A stretch of 64,000 nt of DNA. Origin: Ophiodon elongatus. Taxonomy: Eukaryota; Chordata; Actinopteri; Perciformes; Hexagrammidae. Location: positions 641,001 through 705,000 of the forward strand of contig JACSYO010000938.1 in the NCBI GenBank assembly GCA_016806645.1. Direction: 5' to 3'. The notes beneath the pieces are model-generated. The model was given only the letters and a program-made list of their open reading frames with translations, did not search any database and was not told the DNA's origin. Numbering within the stretch: the stretch's first letter is position 1; the number at the start of each line of letters is the position of its first letter. The translations under genes and the position numbers were made by a program. Positions 1 to 11,968 of this stretch are shown here, piece by piece.

Positions 1-714
1 ATGCCATTAAACTCCATAATATAGGACTGATTATTCTCTTCAGATAATGAAAGTCAGTATATATAAAATTGTCCAAACTGCAGTCACTCCATAATGAATA
101 AAGTCAAGAGGACAAGAGCGATGTAATGTTCCAAACGGCATCCACATAATGACATAGCGACTGCAGTGAATGGCATAAGCTCCGACTGTAATGATGACAA
201 CATTACTGGCACTCCCTGCTGCAGGAAGCCATGTGCCACATGTCAGAGTCTCTTCACGACAGAAACATGGAACACCTCGTACTCTAGTTTCAGACTGAAA
301 TAGCTGATAATGAATAAGCAACTGAGATTATTTCAAGTTTGTTATTTATGTGCGGTCGGCCCTGGTGCGTATAGTGCTTCCAGGAAATAGCAGCAGCCTC
401 GCAAGCTCTCGCGCTCCTTTCATCCCAAACTAGCTGAGTTTGACATGAGGAAGCATCCCCACTCTAAACAGCATCAGAGCCCTGCTGCAGGCTCTGTGAG
501 GCTGGACTGAGACCCAGTGCTGCTTTAGGGTTTTACCCAAATCAGATTTATTTCAATTCAACTGAGTCTCCAGTTTCTGCCAAATGTTTTTCTTATAAAC
601 AATATAGATACTTTTTCTTTTTGATAAATACTTTATATTATTATTGATCTTTCCTCATTAATACACCTTACTGACGAGTCTAGGAAATATATGAATTACT
701 CCTTTGCCCAGTAA
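1..714. other. Non-coding stretch, no feature recognised
   Basis: No reading frame here resembles a known protein. The only longer frame is on the minus strand near 40-321; it has no motif and is taken as chance. The base composition is that of ordinary AT-rich vertebrate intergenic or intronic DNA. Confidence 0.5.
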
Positions 715-1245
715 CACTCAGGCAACAACCTCCCGTTCTGAGTAGTGAAGCTGAAGTGTCCTAAAGCTGCATTCTCTCCTGACCACCAGGGGGCGACTCC
801 TCTGATTGTATAGAAGTCTATAGAAAATGATTCTACTTCTCTCTTGATTTATTCCCTCAGTAAACATTGTAAACATGAGTTTATGTCTCAATCTCTAGTT
901 TCAAGTCTTCTTCAATACAGCATGATGTTCATTTAGTAAATTATGGTCCATTTAGAGTCAAACAGACCATAAAGCAGGGGATGCTTTAGGCTATACGGCG
1001 TCTCTACGTCACTCCTCCGCAGTCTAAATATGGTCCCTTCTGCTCACAGCAATTGAAAAAATGCCTCTCATTGCTAAAAAAACAAGATGGCATCGGCCAA
1101 AATGCCAAACTCGTGGCTACAAAACCGCAGTCAACAAACCAACGGGTGATGTCATAACGACTACGTCCAGTCCTTATAACCAGTGGTTACATACAGCCCA
1201 GCTCACATGCAGAGCAGCCACCCGACACTCAGATCTCAGGCTTTA
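715..1245. repeat. Interspersed teleost repeat, copy 1
   Basis: From about 760 to 980 the sequence is nearly identical to 34,770-34,990. Shared landmarks are CTGACCACCAGGGGGCGACT, the run around TATAGAAGTCTATAGAAAATG and GAGTCAAACAGACCATAAAG. The right part, with CGTCACTCCTCC followed by AAGATGGCATCGGCCAAAATG, is shared with 55,690-55,810. The copies diverge by point changes and small indels, so this is an old dispersed family. No coding capacity is seen and the boundaries are approximate. Confidence 0.7.
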
Positions 1246-1258
1246 ATATCTTTGTTAT

Positions 1259-1287
1259 CATCACCTGTGATATCATCACAGGTGATG
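1259..1287. repeat. Perfect 13-bp inverted repeat with 3-nt loop
   Basis: Arms CATCACCTGTGAT (1259-1271) and ATCACAGGTGATG (1275-1287) are exact reverse complements around the loop ATC. This is a simple hairpin or cruciform candidate with no known function. Confidence 0.75.
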
Positions 1288-1289
1288 TG

Positions 1290-2206
1290 AAAACACTCTC
1301 GTTTTAATCTGTGCAGCAGCCGTCTGCACGTCGCCTCACGTAACCGGGCCCTGAACTAAAGCGTTTATTTACACTCCGAGTCTATTTCTTTGACAATTTG
1401 GGAGTAAAAGCGAGGTTAGCTCCCAATACAAGGCACTGAATATTATATTTATCCACAATTTGTAACCAGCAGAGCAGAGATGCTCGGGACAGGGTATTGC
1501 AATACCCGACCCGTTATGAGAACCACCATCTTTGTGCATGACAGTAGCTCAGCTGTCAGCACTGAGCTGTGCAGCTGGAGCAGCTCCACTCTGATCCCAG
1601 ACCAGTTGACTTTACTAGAAGATTGCGTGGAAACCCGTTGACGTTTTTACACATAGAGGAACTAAACAGGTCAAGTTGTGTTAACATAGAACCTTAAATG
1701 GATGCAGGAGACATATTTAAGTCCACATTAGTAATCTTTACTCAAAATCATTAGTTCACTTGAACTAATTCTTTTTTATTCATAGTATAATGAAAATAAC
1801 TAACTAAGTTCAACATACATAAGCATATATAGAAAATCACTAATATAACATTATTTATTGCTACTTGAGATCATTAGTTTATTTAAGAAATGTCTTTACT
1901 TTTAATTAAATACATTTTACTATTTGATTTTGAGATTTAATGCATTTTTTTCAAGAGAATTGTTTGGAAGGAAAGACATTTTAAAGTTCCAATGTGTTTT
2001 ATTGTTTCAAAACATTGCATTGTAACACTTCAAATGTTTTACTGCAGCAATAAAAGAAAATCTTGTCAACCAAAATACAAATAAAAACAGGCATTAAAAC
2101 TACTTGGTAAAAATGATAACTTGCCTATAGAGAAGGAATATGAACAAACAGCATCACACAGTATCTGAGCCTTGGTCACATACAGACGGTATCTAGATAT
2201 ATATGC

Positions 2207-2210
<4 letters not shown>
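1290..2210. other. Non-coding AT-rich stretch
   Basis: I see no credible reading frame and no repeat that I can name. It ends in a TA microsatellite. Confidence 0.45.

Positions 2211-2242
<32 letters not shown>
2211..2242. repeat. (AT)16 microsatellite
   Basis: Uninterrupted AT dinucleotides. The Ile-Tyr run in an overlapping minus-strand frame is a by-product of this repeat. Confidence 0.95.
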
Positions 2243-2245
<3 letters not shown>

Positions 2246-5200
2246 GTCCTGAGCATAGACTTCAACATGTTGCACTGTAGAACACAAGTGGTGGAACAGT
2301 CCTGCTCCTCATTTAACACAAGTCACTTCTAACAGAATTAAAAATAACATGCACCTGTTAAACATGTCCTTGGTATTATTGGTGACAAAGGGGAATGAAA
2401 CCATGTGAGGCTTTTGTGGTGTATTTTATCACTTGTTAAAGTTTGGAGGGGCAATTAATAGAGTTAAATGTGCACATACATTATTGGTGTAAGTAAGGAA
2501 ACAGTACAGTTCTACTGTAGCTCCCATGTTTTAACAGGTAACCCCTTTACCCAGTTATAAACTCACAATACTTCACCTTCATCTTCACAAGAACCTGTAA
2601 AAACACATCAGAAAACCTTTAGCTCGACTTTCAGCTCAACAGCCCAGTTCCAGTAACATTAACCCCACTGCAAAACGTTAACGAGCCTCTGCTAATATCC
2701 AACTACTGACCTCGTGCCTTGAGAAGCGAGCTTCTCTGTTACTTGTTGTTTGGATGCACTGAGTAGACAAGAATAGAGTCCACAATTTACAGATTAAACC
2801 TATTTCAATGCGCGTCAAGCTTCGACCAACTGAGCTGGATGCACTTGTTGCTAGCCAGCATGTGTGTAGCAACAGCCCACATTTCCCATCATGCAATGTA
2901 GTGCTATTTTATGTTCCAAAATGCAAATATGTTGTTAGTTTATGTGTCTGTTCAGAACACGGTGGCTTATAATAATGTTATTTTTGTGCTGAGTCATGTT
3001 TTAACCTTTAGTGAGGTACCTGTTACATTTCTTCAGACCAGCTGCATTTCACCATAGAATCCTACAAATTGCCCCCCCACCTCACTACTGGATCCAGCAC
3101 CTATGGCTTAGGAGAAGAGGACTATGCATGATAGCATGTGATGCTCCATCATCAAACCCCAAACAGCTACAGGTAAGACAGGAAGACAACTGAACTGACT
3201 TTCACAGAACACAAATCAAGATAAATAAATCCACTTCCAGAATAGGAACTTACACAACCAACATTGATACCGGTGAGAAACTGCTGCTCCTGCTGTCAGT
3301 TACCACCCTGAAGTGACCGCCCATGGAGGAGACGGCAGGAAGGAATGGGCAGCAGACACCAGTCAGCTGCTCCCACACTCCCAGCCAGGAGCAGCAGAGG
3401 AGCTCCTTCCAAGAAGCAGGTTTAAGGGCTTATCTGGTGACCTCAGGACCAGGAAACCAGAGCAGGACTTTCAAATCAGATCAGGATTCACATGTAATGT
3501 TGTGGGTTTTAGTCGTCAATAGTAACATCTCTCCTTCGTGTACCAATTAGCAATGTTCTGCTGTCATGTTTGGCGTCACAAATGTGCCGGAAAAACCGGG
3601 TTAGTAAACAGTGAGAATGTTACAGTGGTTAGTTATTCAGTCTCTCTTCAAACTCAGAGGTGGTGTTTGTTGAAACAGTGGAAAGACCAACAAAGGCGGT
3701 GTCGATGAGTTTCATTGTTTGTCAGACCTGAATGAAGAGTGTTTTACAATGATCAGCGAGGTAAATTTGCTGCTGTCTGACTGCAGTCTGGTGGCTTTGA
3801 GGAGAGCATATTAATCGTATGACATGTTAATTAATCAATCCTTGTTCATTTTATTTATTATATATTCACCTTAACACACGTAACATATGACCTGGTTTGT
3901 TACACAACCATCTGAGAAGCCGTCATTGGAAACCTTTTGGAAAAGGGCAGGCACTTTCAAAACAATACTTGGCAGGTGAATGGAAATGTCTTCTCCATCG
4001 AGAAAAGTGTCGTTCTCTGCTCTTCTAACAACGTAGACATACTAAGTGATGCTAATGCAGCATCTACTCTAACCTCTTCAGGAACCCCACTGTGTCGTCT
4101 CACGCACACCTAAACCAGGAGCTCCTCACAGCTGATTGGTCCGTAATCTGGCTCAGCGGACACAACAACATTACTTGAAGCCTGACGAGATGGATTTCAG
4201 CGGGATATGTGATCCCACTATTCTCGAGTGATATTGTGACATTGCTCAGAATCCAGGTGCCGTGCGTCACATAGCATCGCGGCGGGAAAAGGGGAAAAAA
4301 TGATTAAATTGATGTTTGTAATGTCAAAAGTTCCAACTTTGCCGACCGGAGCTGGAGCTGATAAATAAATAAAATGCATTGTCTCTGATTCAAGAGAATC
4401 CTGGATAAAATTGCAACGTACTGTTTAATTACATTCCCATTAACATGTTTCAGAATAATGGACAGTGATCAATAAATGTGTTCTTTTGATTTTGAAACAG
4501 TATGCTTATGTTGTTGTTATTCAGCCTCTGAGGCCGTCACCAAGATGCTGCTCTGATGGTCCCGCTAATTAGCACAACTTAGTCTACATGGTGATTTATT
4601 CACACCCAGTAAGGAGATGGATTGAAAGCACATGGGGTTTTTACATTTTCATTAACAATATTATTAATAGGCAAATATTTTTATCCAAAATAAGTTATAT
4701 CATGATTTATTGTGAGACACCAAGCAATTCTATGTAAAATCATAATTCAGCACCTCCATACAGCCAGAATGGAATGATTACTACATTTTTAACGTCACCA
4801 TGATGATTCAACAGAGGTCGGCAGTTGAATCCGGCTCCTCGGTCCTAAGCGCTGAGCTGAAAGTCACCATAAAGCTGTAGAGCAGAGTGGAGCTGCAGAT
4901 ATAAGTGATAACTCCATAACACACATTGTTCTCACATTGTCATTTGTGACATTGTTATGATGAAAATATCCATTAAAGCCGCTTTAAGGTGTTAGTATTT
5001 ACTGACGTGTGTCAGCACAACATTTCAATTTATAACTATTTCTCCCACATTCTTGTCTCACCTTGACTGAAGGTGTTGCAGGCGTTCTGTCGGTCGGACA
5101 CATGTAGTCTCTCCTTTTGACCTGCAGCGTGGCAGAGGAAATGTATTTCAAAGCATGATGTAAAATTCATATTCATTCAGGGTGCGTTTAATGTTTCATC

Positions 5201-5325
5201 AACTACCTGTCAAAGGAATATAAAGACGACAATGAAATTTCACCAGAATGAAATAAAAACAGGAAAGCATTTTATAAGTCTGTGTTAAGGCACCTGCAGG
5301 TTGGAGTGCCTCCACTGAATCTAAG
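2243..5325. other. Non-coding stretch, no feature recognised
   Basis: About 3 kb with only short unconvincing frames (for example near 2678-2896, 3011-3193 and 3313-3550), none with a motif or codon pattern I trust. It could be intronic or intergenic. Confidence 0.45.
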
Positions 5326-5357
5326 CCCCTCCCCCTCCCCCTCCCCCTCTCACCCCC
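5326..5357 (-). promoter_or_regulatory. G-quadruplex-prone tract, with a TATA-like box downstream
   Basis: The plus strand carries four or more C runs separated by single T, so the minus strand reads as repeated GGGGGA blocks and fits a G-quadruplex consensus. A TTTATTTAAG TATA-like sequence lies about 35-45 bp further along the plus strand (near 5391). Together these could mark a promoter, but no convincing transcript start or downstream gene is visible. The tract itself is certain; the function is speculative. Confidence 0.35.
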
Positions 5358-5662
5358 CTGCCTTATCTCATCCTCCCACTCTCAATAGCTTTATTTAAGC
5401 CCACAGGGTGAGCCAGATTTACAGAACAGCGCTTAAATTATAGTGTGCAAAGTTGGATTAATCTGCTTGTTTAACACAGTGACAAGACGCTCAGCTGTCA
5501 TTCCACTGGAGCTGAATGAAGTTGTTCTGTCCACTAGAGATTCAATGTCCGTCTGCTTTAGTTCATTGCTACAACCACAAACAGTTTCTTCTCAAAAACA
5601 CAACTCTGCAAACACTTGTATGCATCGATCAGTTTGATTAGATGAGTGAAAGTTAAATAGAA

Positions 5663-6055
5663 CTACCGAATGATCTCGTAATAAGGCAGTTTGCTCCGGT
5701 CCAACCAACCAACAAGACTTTCACTGGGGAGTCGTCTGAAGCATAAACTGCATATCAAAAGTGGGCGTAGTCTTCGTGATGTCACGGTCCGTGTACGTTT
5801 TGATAGTTTAGTCGGAAAAACTAAAATACAGAAATGCCATGATTTCTTGGTTTTCTGTTTTAAACCAAAAACGTGAATACGGGAAAGCACAGCCGTTTTT
5901 CTGTTTTTGTTGTATGAATCCCAAAACGAAAATACGAGGGAACCAAATAACGAGCCAATTCTGTTTTTTGCAAATCCTTTTCTTTTTACTTTTGAAGAGA
6001 GAGGCAGAGCAAGGCCGGTGACCCGGAAGTACGAGTCTGTCAAAATAAAAGACAA
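5663..6055 (-). repeat. Possible interspersed repeat with chance open frame
   Basis: A 130-codon frame is open on the minus strand, but overlapping frames of 60-61 codons are also open on the plus strand. The text is rich in AAAACG/CGTTTT-type words (about 5860-5960), which suggests a repetitive, partly self-complementary element. No protein family is recognised. I treat it as non-coding repeat DNA. Confidence 0.3.
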
Positions 6056-6663
6056 GGCAATAGAATGATTGTAGGCAAGAAATTCATATTTTGTTAACTA
6101 GGTTAATTTGCAACCTAGTTATATACATCATGTATTTACTGGTTATATTTATGTCATTTTATAACCAAACGTTCCTCCATGGAAGAGTGAGCATGTGTTG
6201 TTCATGAAGCAATAAATAATGACAATTGAAAAATAAAGAGACAGTTGGTTTATTCTTATTAAGCAGCCTTCAGTGGACCGCTCTTCAGTTACCACCCAGT
6301 CAGAGCACCACCTGTGCTTCACATTTTACCTTCATTACTACATCATCACTGTTACTGTCATCATCATCAACATCTAACCTGTTCTGTTCTGACTCTGCTG
6401 TCAGTGTCTTAGCCCCTCTGACTAGATCACATCATCATAATGTAGCACTTTGGTCTCAAGAAGGATTTAGCTTTGTGTGTGAACACTGTTGTAGGAGTTG
6501 ACTTTATGAGTTATTGTATAAGACTGGAACATGGTGAGCTCAGCTACTCTCATTTCTAAGATGTCTCACATAGTTTATAGTAGTCAAATGATTGTTCGGC
6601 GTTGTTGCCTGTTTTTAGCCGTATGTCTATATTTCTGCATGTACATTTAGATAAGTCATATTC
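6056..6663. other. Non-coding stretch
   Basis: No motif-bearing frame or named repeat is seen. Confidence 0.4.
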
Positions 6664-6886
6664 ATTGTATGATTCAACAACGGCAGGACGTCAGTGATGA
6701 CGGGCGGAGCTTCTCAACGCTGATTGGCTTTCGTAACACAGCGTCACGCGAATGAGGCGAATTGTTCCCCTCATTCGCATCACCCGCCGGAAATTCTCGT
6801 TATTCGCAACCATTCGCGTCTGTGCAGTGACTTTGTATGTAATCTACTCGCGCGAAAAAATCGCAATGCTTTTGGTGTGAACACAG
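6664..6886 (+). mobile_element. Right half of a PIF/Harbinger-like MITE
   Basis: It matches 55,335-55,530 closely over landmarks such as GATTCAACAA(C/T)GGCAGGACG, GGCGGAGCTTCTCAACGCTG and GACTTTGTATGTAATCTACT, and ends in TTTGGTGTGAAC. The left terminus and left half are absent, so this is a truncated copy of the 574-bp element annotated at 54,960-55,533. Confidence 0.75.
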
Positions 6887-8239
6887 ATGTCATTAATAAT
6901 AAATACATGGCGAAATGCCTGTACTTTCGTGTACATGTTTACGTTACGCCGTTAACAGGTTACGGTTGCGCATGCACGACGGCCAAGATCCTTGGTGACT
7001 CACACGGCGTTCTGCTTCCCTTCACCACATCCTACCTCTGAGAGATCGGCTGCTCTGCTGTTGCCTCTCTCCAAACAAAGTACAGATCTGAGCTCTACAT
7101 GGAACATGGAGTGAGAGAGGCCGTATCAAGTCTGACACCCTGTTTTTTAAAATATTTGTAGTGGAAAGCAGCTCACTGCTCCACTAATGCTGATACAACG
7201 TGATGGCTCACATATCTGACCTCATTTGGTTTGGGTTTGCACAGGTTGCACGTTATTGTTGTTTTGAAAAGATATGCAGTGTAAAACTCAGTAAAACTCT
7301 TTATTGTCAAATATTTTAACTTTTTTTGTTTTTCACGGGTTGCACTTTATTTTTATTATCTTGAAAATATAATCAGTGCAAAACAGGTTAATTGCAGCCA
7401 CAATAAGCTATGTTTTGCCAAATATTAGTTATTTTTTGCACGTATAGAATTTTATTTGCATTGTTCTAACAAAGTGATTGCACATTTTGTTTTTCTCTGA
7501 TGGAGCAATCTGATTTACTTGAAAGTGATTGCAATTTTCTTTATCTATTAGTTGAAAAAGCACAGATGGAGGAGTCACAAAATGTTGCTATTTCAATCAA
7601 AATTCAACATGGACCATTTTGTTGGAGCGTGGGGCATGAACATTTTTCTTCTTCCAAAGTGGGGCGTGAACCACTGCTCTAGTGTTTGATTAAACATGTT
7701 TCAGAAACATTCACATCGCAAAACATTGTGAACAAATAGATTCACCCCGTCATTAACATAAGAACCCGGACCCATTTCTCCTTCAAGGAAAATTATGGGG
7801 GACATAAAACTGATTAAATAGACCACATTTCTGACATTGTTTTCAAAATACCACCCCCTAGTGTCAAATATCTGAAATGTTACATATGTCACATTGGGTG
7901 TTAATGGTAAACTTATTCCTCATTGGAAAATAAATCAACCTGACAATCTCTGTTTGGTAACAAACTTTATTTGCATTTCCACAAACCATAACTTTCCTTC
8001 TTAGGTTTAACAACAAAATCGTTTTTTCAGATTTGTTTTACAACACAAAAATTAGCAAACTGAATGAAAACAAATAAGACTGCCTCATATTCCAGGTCTT
8101 CTTAAAAAGTTACTGCAGCTGTAGAAAACTGAACAGATTTATGTAGTAATCTTGTAAAACATGTTTTCTATCCTTAGCACCATGTTTGAACCGTTATCAG
8201 TATGTGTGGCAGTTTAGCCTCGGCCAAATGGAAATATTT
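6887..8239. other. Non-coding stretch flanking a piggyBac relic
   Basis: A loosely repeated TTGCAC...TTTATT text occurs at about 7240-7480. No reliable coding frame is present. Part of 7900-8240 may be the 3' untranslated tail of the piggyBac relic, because the Cys-rich C-terminus ends just to its right. Confidence 0.4.
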
Positions 8240-9490
8240 GACACAATTTCTTTCCTCAGTGGGTGGTGGTTGCATTGATTTTGCAACAGCCACGCTTGTC
8301 ACATTTCACACGCCAGTGTGCAACCTGGTCCACGCAAACATCTGGAATTCCAACACAAACTCTCTTGGGAGGTGGTGGTGGAGATGTGGCGTTGAGTGAT
8401 GGGCGGCCCCTTTGTGAATGGAGGAGAATAAGGCTAGTTGCAAACTCTGCCTGGAAGCTCCCTTGTTTCAGTGGCTTTTGGTTTGCATGTACGGTGGTAG
8501 ATCAGCCATGCGTTAACAAGGCCTATCATTATGGTTTTCCAGAACAGGTAGAGGTACCACCTCCGTGACCTCATGTGTGCATACATCTAGGAGGTCCACA
8601 CCCCCCCCCCCCCATGAATGTGTTGTAGTCCTTCACAATGTGTGGCCTGTTGACTTCCACAAATGCTTCGTCTGATTTGCTCCAGCGTCGAGCTTTGTCT
8701 TGAGGTTCAACTGCACAGTAGGAAGAGATCAGATTAACAGATCTGTTGTCAGACCACCTGACAATGGATCCCTCTTTCTCCACCCTGGCATCCACAGATC
8801 CTCTGCCTCTTCTCTTAAAGCTGACAACCAGCCAAGCGATTGCTGTGTTTAGTGTTTTCCTGTAAAGTAGATCTGTTGCTGAAGAAGCTAAAGCACCAGT
8901 TGTGCTGAAGAAAACAAGTTGTCCGCAAATACTTTGTAGTTTTGGTCTGATGGGAGAGTTTCACACAGCTTGACCACAACATCACCTCCCATGCTAAGTG
9001 AGGTTTTTTCCCAGTGCCACCTTCATAGACCTCAAAATCACAGATGATTCCAGAGGAAGTTCAACGGCCCCAAATTTTCAATCCCCAAGGATGGGGCTTG
9101 CTCTTGACATACTGCCTTATTGGGCTGTGGGTCCCTCTGAAAGACACCATTTGCTCATCAATAGAGTTGTGCTGTTCTGGGGTGATAAAGGCATTGTTTG
9201 CGAAACATATCAAGCCATGCACAGATCTTCCAGCACTTATCCTCTTCTTGCCTGTTTGGCAAATCAGTGAAGTGTAGAGATGCCAGCAGTGTCTGAAAAT
9301 GGTTGCCTGACATGTTGTCAGCCACCATGGCACACCGTGTGTCATTTTCCCAGGAAACACAATTTCCCGGCAGTTGGCAAAGACCCATGCGCAGGTATTT
9401 TATAGCTAGCTTTACACTACTTTGTCTAGCCAATGAAAATATAGCATCATGTGTGACGTCATCTGTAGTCAAGGGGACGGAGGGAGGCAG
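8240..9490 (-). pseudogene. piggyBac-type transposase relic (PGBD-like), copy 1
   Basis: Read on the minus strand, pieces of a piggyBac DDE transposase appear in order. An N-terminal segment lies at about 9158-9480. A SIDEQMVSFRG block with the first catalytic Asp lies near 9130-9170 and continues to QYVKSKPHPWG. An RWSDN...LISSY...FVEVNRP...KDYNTFMGG block lies at 8600-8760, and Cys residues of the terminal zinc-binding tail at about 8250-8350. Frames change repeatedly and several in-frame stops occur. The GGVD block that normally carries the third Asp is disrupted at a 13-base C run (8601-8613). Family assignment is firm from motif order. The copy cannot encode an active enzyme, and no terminal inverted repeats were found. 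Confidence 0.85.
8601..8613. repeat. 13-base C homopolymer
   Basis: It sits at the point where the piggyBac frame should read the GGVD-type block. Length change here is the likely cause of the local frameshift. Confidence 0.9.
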
Positions 9491-9846
9491 AAAGAGAATC
9501 ATAGTGAGTTAAAGGTAGGCAGCTGTTTTGTAGCTCTGAAACAAAGGCAGACATAATAATAAAAACATTTTGTTTTTGTTTTTCATAGGCCAGGCTACGC
9601 TAAGTATATTCATGAACAATGATCTAATAAGTGATGCAAATAATGTTTGTGTGTGTGTGTGTTTGAGAGTGAGAGAGACTGTCTGTACATTTGTTGAAAG
9701 TCAGCAGTGGCTCTTATGATTAGACATATTGTTTATGTAGAAAATTCTCCAATATAATACAGTGCTAGGTTATATATAAGGTTCACCAAAATGCCATGTT
9801 TTTGACTAAATTTTTACTCTTTTGTGGTTTATGTTCCTGCCTGAAA
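9491..9846. other. Non-coding stretch with a short GT microsatellite
   Basis: It contains (GT)n at about 9647-9662. Nothing else is recognised. Confidence 0.5.
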
Positions 9847-10094
9847 AGATAGAGAACAGAGACAGAGAATGAAGAGGAGAAGAGAGGAAGAGGGAGAAAC
9901 AAGAAGGAGAAAAGAGAGCGAAACAGAAAAGAGTAGAAAAAAGCAGAGAAGAAAAGAAAAGAGACGGCAGACAGACAGAAAGAAGAAAAGAAAAGAGAGA
10001 TGGCAGACAGAAAGAAGAAAAGAGTAGAAAGAAGCAGAGAAGAAAATAAAAGAGAGACGGCAGACAGGCAGAAAGAAGAAAAGAGATGGCAGAT
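9847..10094. repeat. Imperfect homopurine tandem tract
   Basis: About 250 bp of almost pure A/G on the plus strand, built from repeats of GAC/GATGGCAGACAG followed by AAAGAAGAAAAG, seen at about 9962, 9998 and 10,057. Such tracts can form triplex (H-)DNA. The Ser/Leu/Phe-rich minus-strand frame over it is low-complexity and not a gene. Confidence 0.8.
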
Positions 10095-11098
10095 GATTAT
10101 TATTTTAGAGCCTTCAACATCGGCAACGGGCTCTGGCCTCCATGGGCCAATCTCCAATTAAAAGTTCGTAAAATTAAGTTCCCATCCAATAACACTGGTC
10201 TGCAGAAGCCTGCTTTGGGAGGAGGGCTGTTTAAAACTGCAACTGTAATCTGAGAGGAAGTGAGATTAGAGTTTAGTGATATTGGAATGTAGGAGATAGG
10301 AATGTTTTGACGTGTTATCTCCAGTGACAGAGAGACCTCATCTTGAAAGACAATATTAGTTTCCTCTTTCGTTTTAAATTTGATTAATTTGACCTATCAT
10401 CACGAAAGGTCACAGGTCACATTTAGCCTGAGTACACTGTGTTGGCCTTCATAGGGGTTTAAATGATCAGATCCCTTCCAGGTAGCAGGTGCTTGCGATT
10501 CTATACAGGCAGTAGGACACGTCTCCTTTGATTAAAAAGTTAACTAAGTCAAATGGACATCTGTTGGGGCTTTGAGTCTTTATACGCTGAAGATAAGAAA
10601 GCTACACACAAATACTTATAGAGCACTATGGGTGTCTCCAAACTAGCTAACCATAATATCCTTTTCTCTTCTCTTTTTTCCCCTAACATGTAAAATTTCT
10701 CCACAGAGCATTTGGGGAACAATATATTCATGAATAACACTGTAGTTGAGCAGTTTCACAGGTTTTGTTTTACTTTTAGCACATAGTCTATCCACCACAA
10801 AACCATGTTCAACCACCCCCCCCCGCCCCCAAAGAAGACAAAGCAGATTTGCATAATTCTTTCAGAATCAGTCAGAGCTTTGTGTGTTCTAACAACCAGA
10901 CAAAGTGTGAGTCAGTAAAGTAAATGTAGGACAAGTTATGGTCAAATAATAAAATGTTCAAAAACATGTATTAAACTTTTAATAATAACATGTAAACAAC
11001 ATACAAAGAACTCACATAGATTACAGCGGTTTCAAATATAAAACAATATTAGCTAAAACAATTACGACAAAAACTAAAAAAAGAACCCTTTCATCAAC
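10095..11098. other. Non-coding stretch
   Basis: No credible frame or named repeat. A short C run lies near 10,817. Confidence 0.4.
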
Positions 11099-11548
11099 TG
11101 TGGTAAAACCAGGGGGAAAGCTGAGCAGACACAGCACAGGGGCGGATCCCCAAGCTCAGGTTGGGGAGGTGCTGCAGCCACGAGGCATTGGTCACACCTG
11201 CAGTGATTAGGGTGAGCATATGTTCACAGAGCTGGGAAGCAGCACGGGCAGACAGACTGGGCAGAAGACTACGAGAATCTCCTGAACCTCTGGAGAGGAG
11301 CTGCATCGGACGGGAGGTAATCCAGCGGACTCACCTCTCTCCTCTGCTCTGCCCACAAAGGATGAAGGAACCGTCTCACACCGAGGGGTAGACCGAAGGC
11401 CAAAAACCCCGACCGGGAGGAATCTTTTGTTGAGTTTGACCCCATCCCCCTTAACCCTAACCTGTTTATTAAAGGACACTTTTTGTTACGTGATTACTGT
11501 CTCTGGTCTATTCCTGAATCTTGCCTTCACGTCCCCCGGGTTGCCACA
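11099..11548 (+). mobile_element. Probable solo LTR (Ty3/gypsy- or ERV-type)
   Basis: The 450-bp segment begins TGTGGTAAAACC and ends GGGTTGCCACA, giving the TGTGG...CCACA inverted ends expected of an LTR. Near its right end an ATTAAA polyadenylation-like signal is followed by a T/C-rich stretch, as in an R-U5 region. The flanks CAAC and CAAT differ at one base, so the target duplication is only suggestive. No internal retroelement sequence adjoins it. Confidence 0.6.
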
Positions 11549-11573
11549 CAATAAACAAGCAAACTGAAAACAT

Positions 11574-11968
11574 CTAATTGCGGATCGTGTCCCTCAAAAC
11601 ATTGATAACCTGCCCCATCCATGTGATGGTAAACTGTCTCTCCCGAAAAGCCTAATCCCTACATTTCGGGCGGGGTGTGGTGGCGGTCCACGCAGACCCG
11701 ACAGCCAATAAGACAGCAACAGCAACATTGTGCCACCACCGGGTTGTTCGTGACATCTGCAAGATTAACAATTTTTTAATTTAATTCTGCAGAATATGGC
11801 TTGTCTGTATAGAAATAACAGAAGTCACTAACCTCGGCATATAAGGCACTGAAATGTTGCTCTGACGCAGGTGACCTGGTGGTCAGTCAGGGCCGGCGTG
11901 TTGATCTCATACTCTCCGAACTCCTTCAGTGACTGCTTCGTAGCTGGCAGCTCTTCTCCCCCACCCAT
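11574..11968 (-). pseudogene. Two-exon RING-like zinc-finger gene relic
   Basis: Exon 1 (11,968-11,833) opens with ATG, has an in-frame TAA upstream and begins MGGGEELPATKQSLK. It reads to a CLIC motif and stops at GAG|GTTAGT. A 76-bp intron (11,832-11,757) with a TTAATCTTGCAG acceptor leads to exon 2, which joins in phase (CGA G|AT) and continues RDVTNNPVVAQC, then CCC, LIGC and RVC. The resulting frame stops after 77 residues at 11,661. One base out of frame the text resumes with PKCRD and, after a further stop, ends at TAG 11,576-11,574, so the second half of a RING-like domain is present but shifted and lacks one expected Cys. I infer a short RING-type protein (possible E3 ligase or zinc-binding adaptor) now broken. 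The exact family is not recognised. It lies between a solo LTR and a gypsy element. Confidence 0.6.

Noticed and set aside
5663..6055. 130-codon minus-strand open frame
   Set aside because: Frames are open on both strands over the same repetitive AAAACG/CGTTTT-rich text, with no domain or splice context; more likely a repeat.
9783..10157. 124-codon Ser/Leu/Phe-rich minus-strand frame that looks like a membrane protein
   Set aside because: It is the translation of the homopurine tract; the hydrophobicity is a composition artefact.
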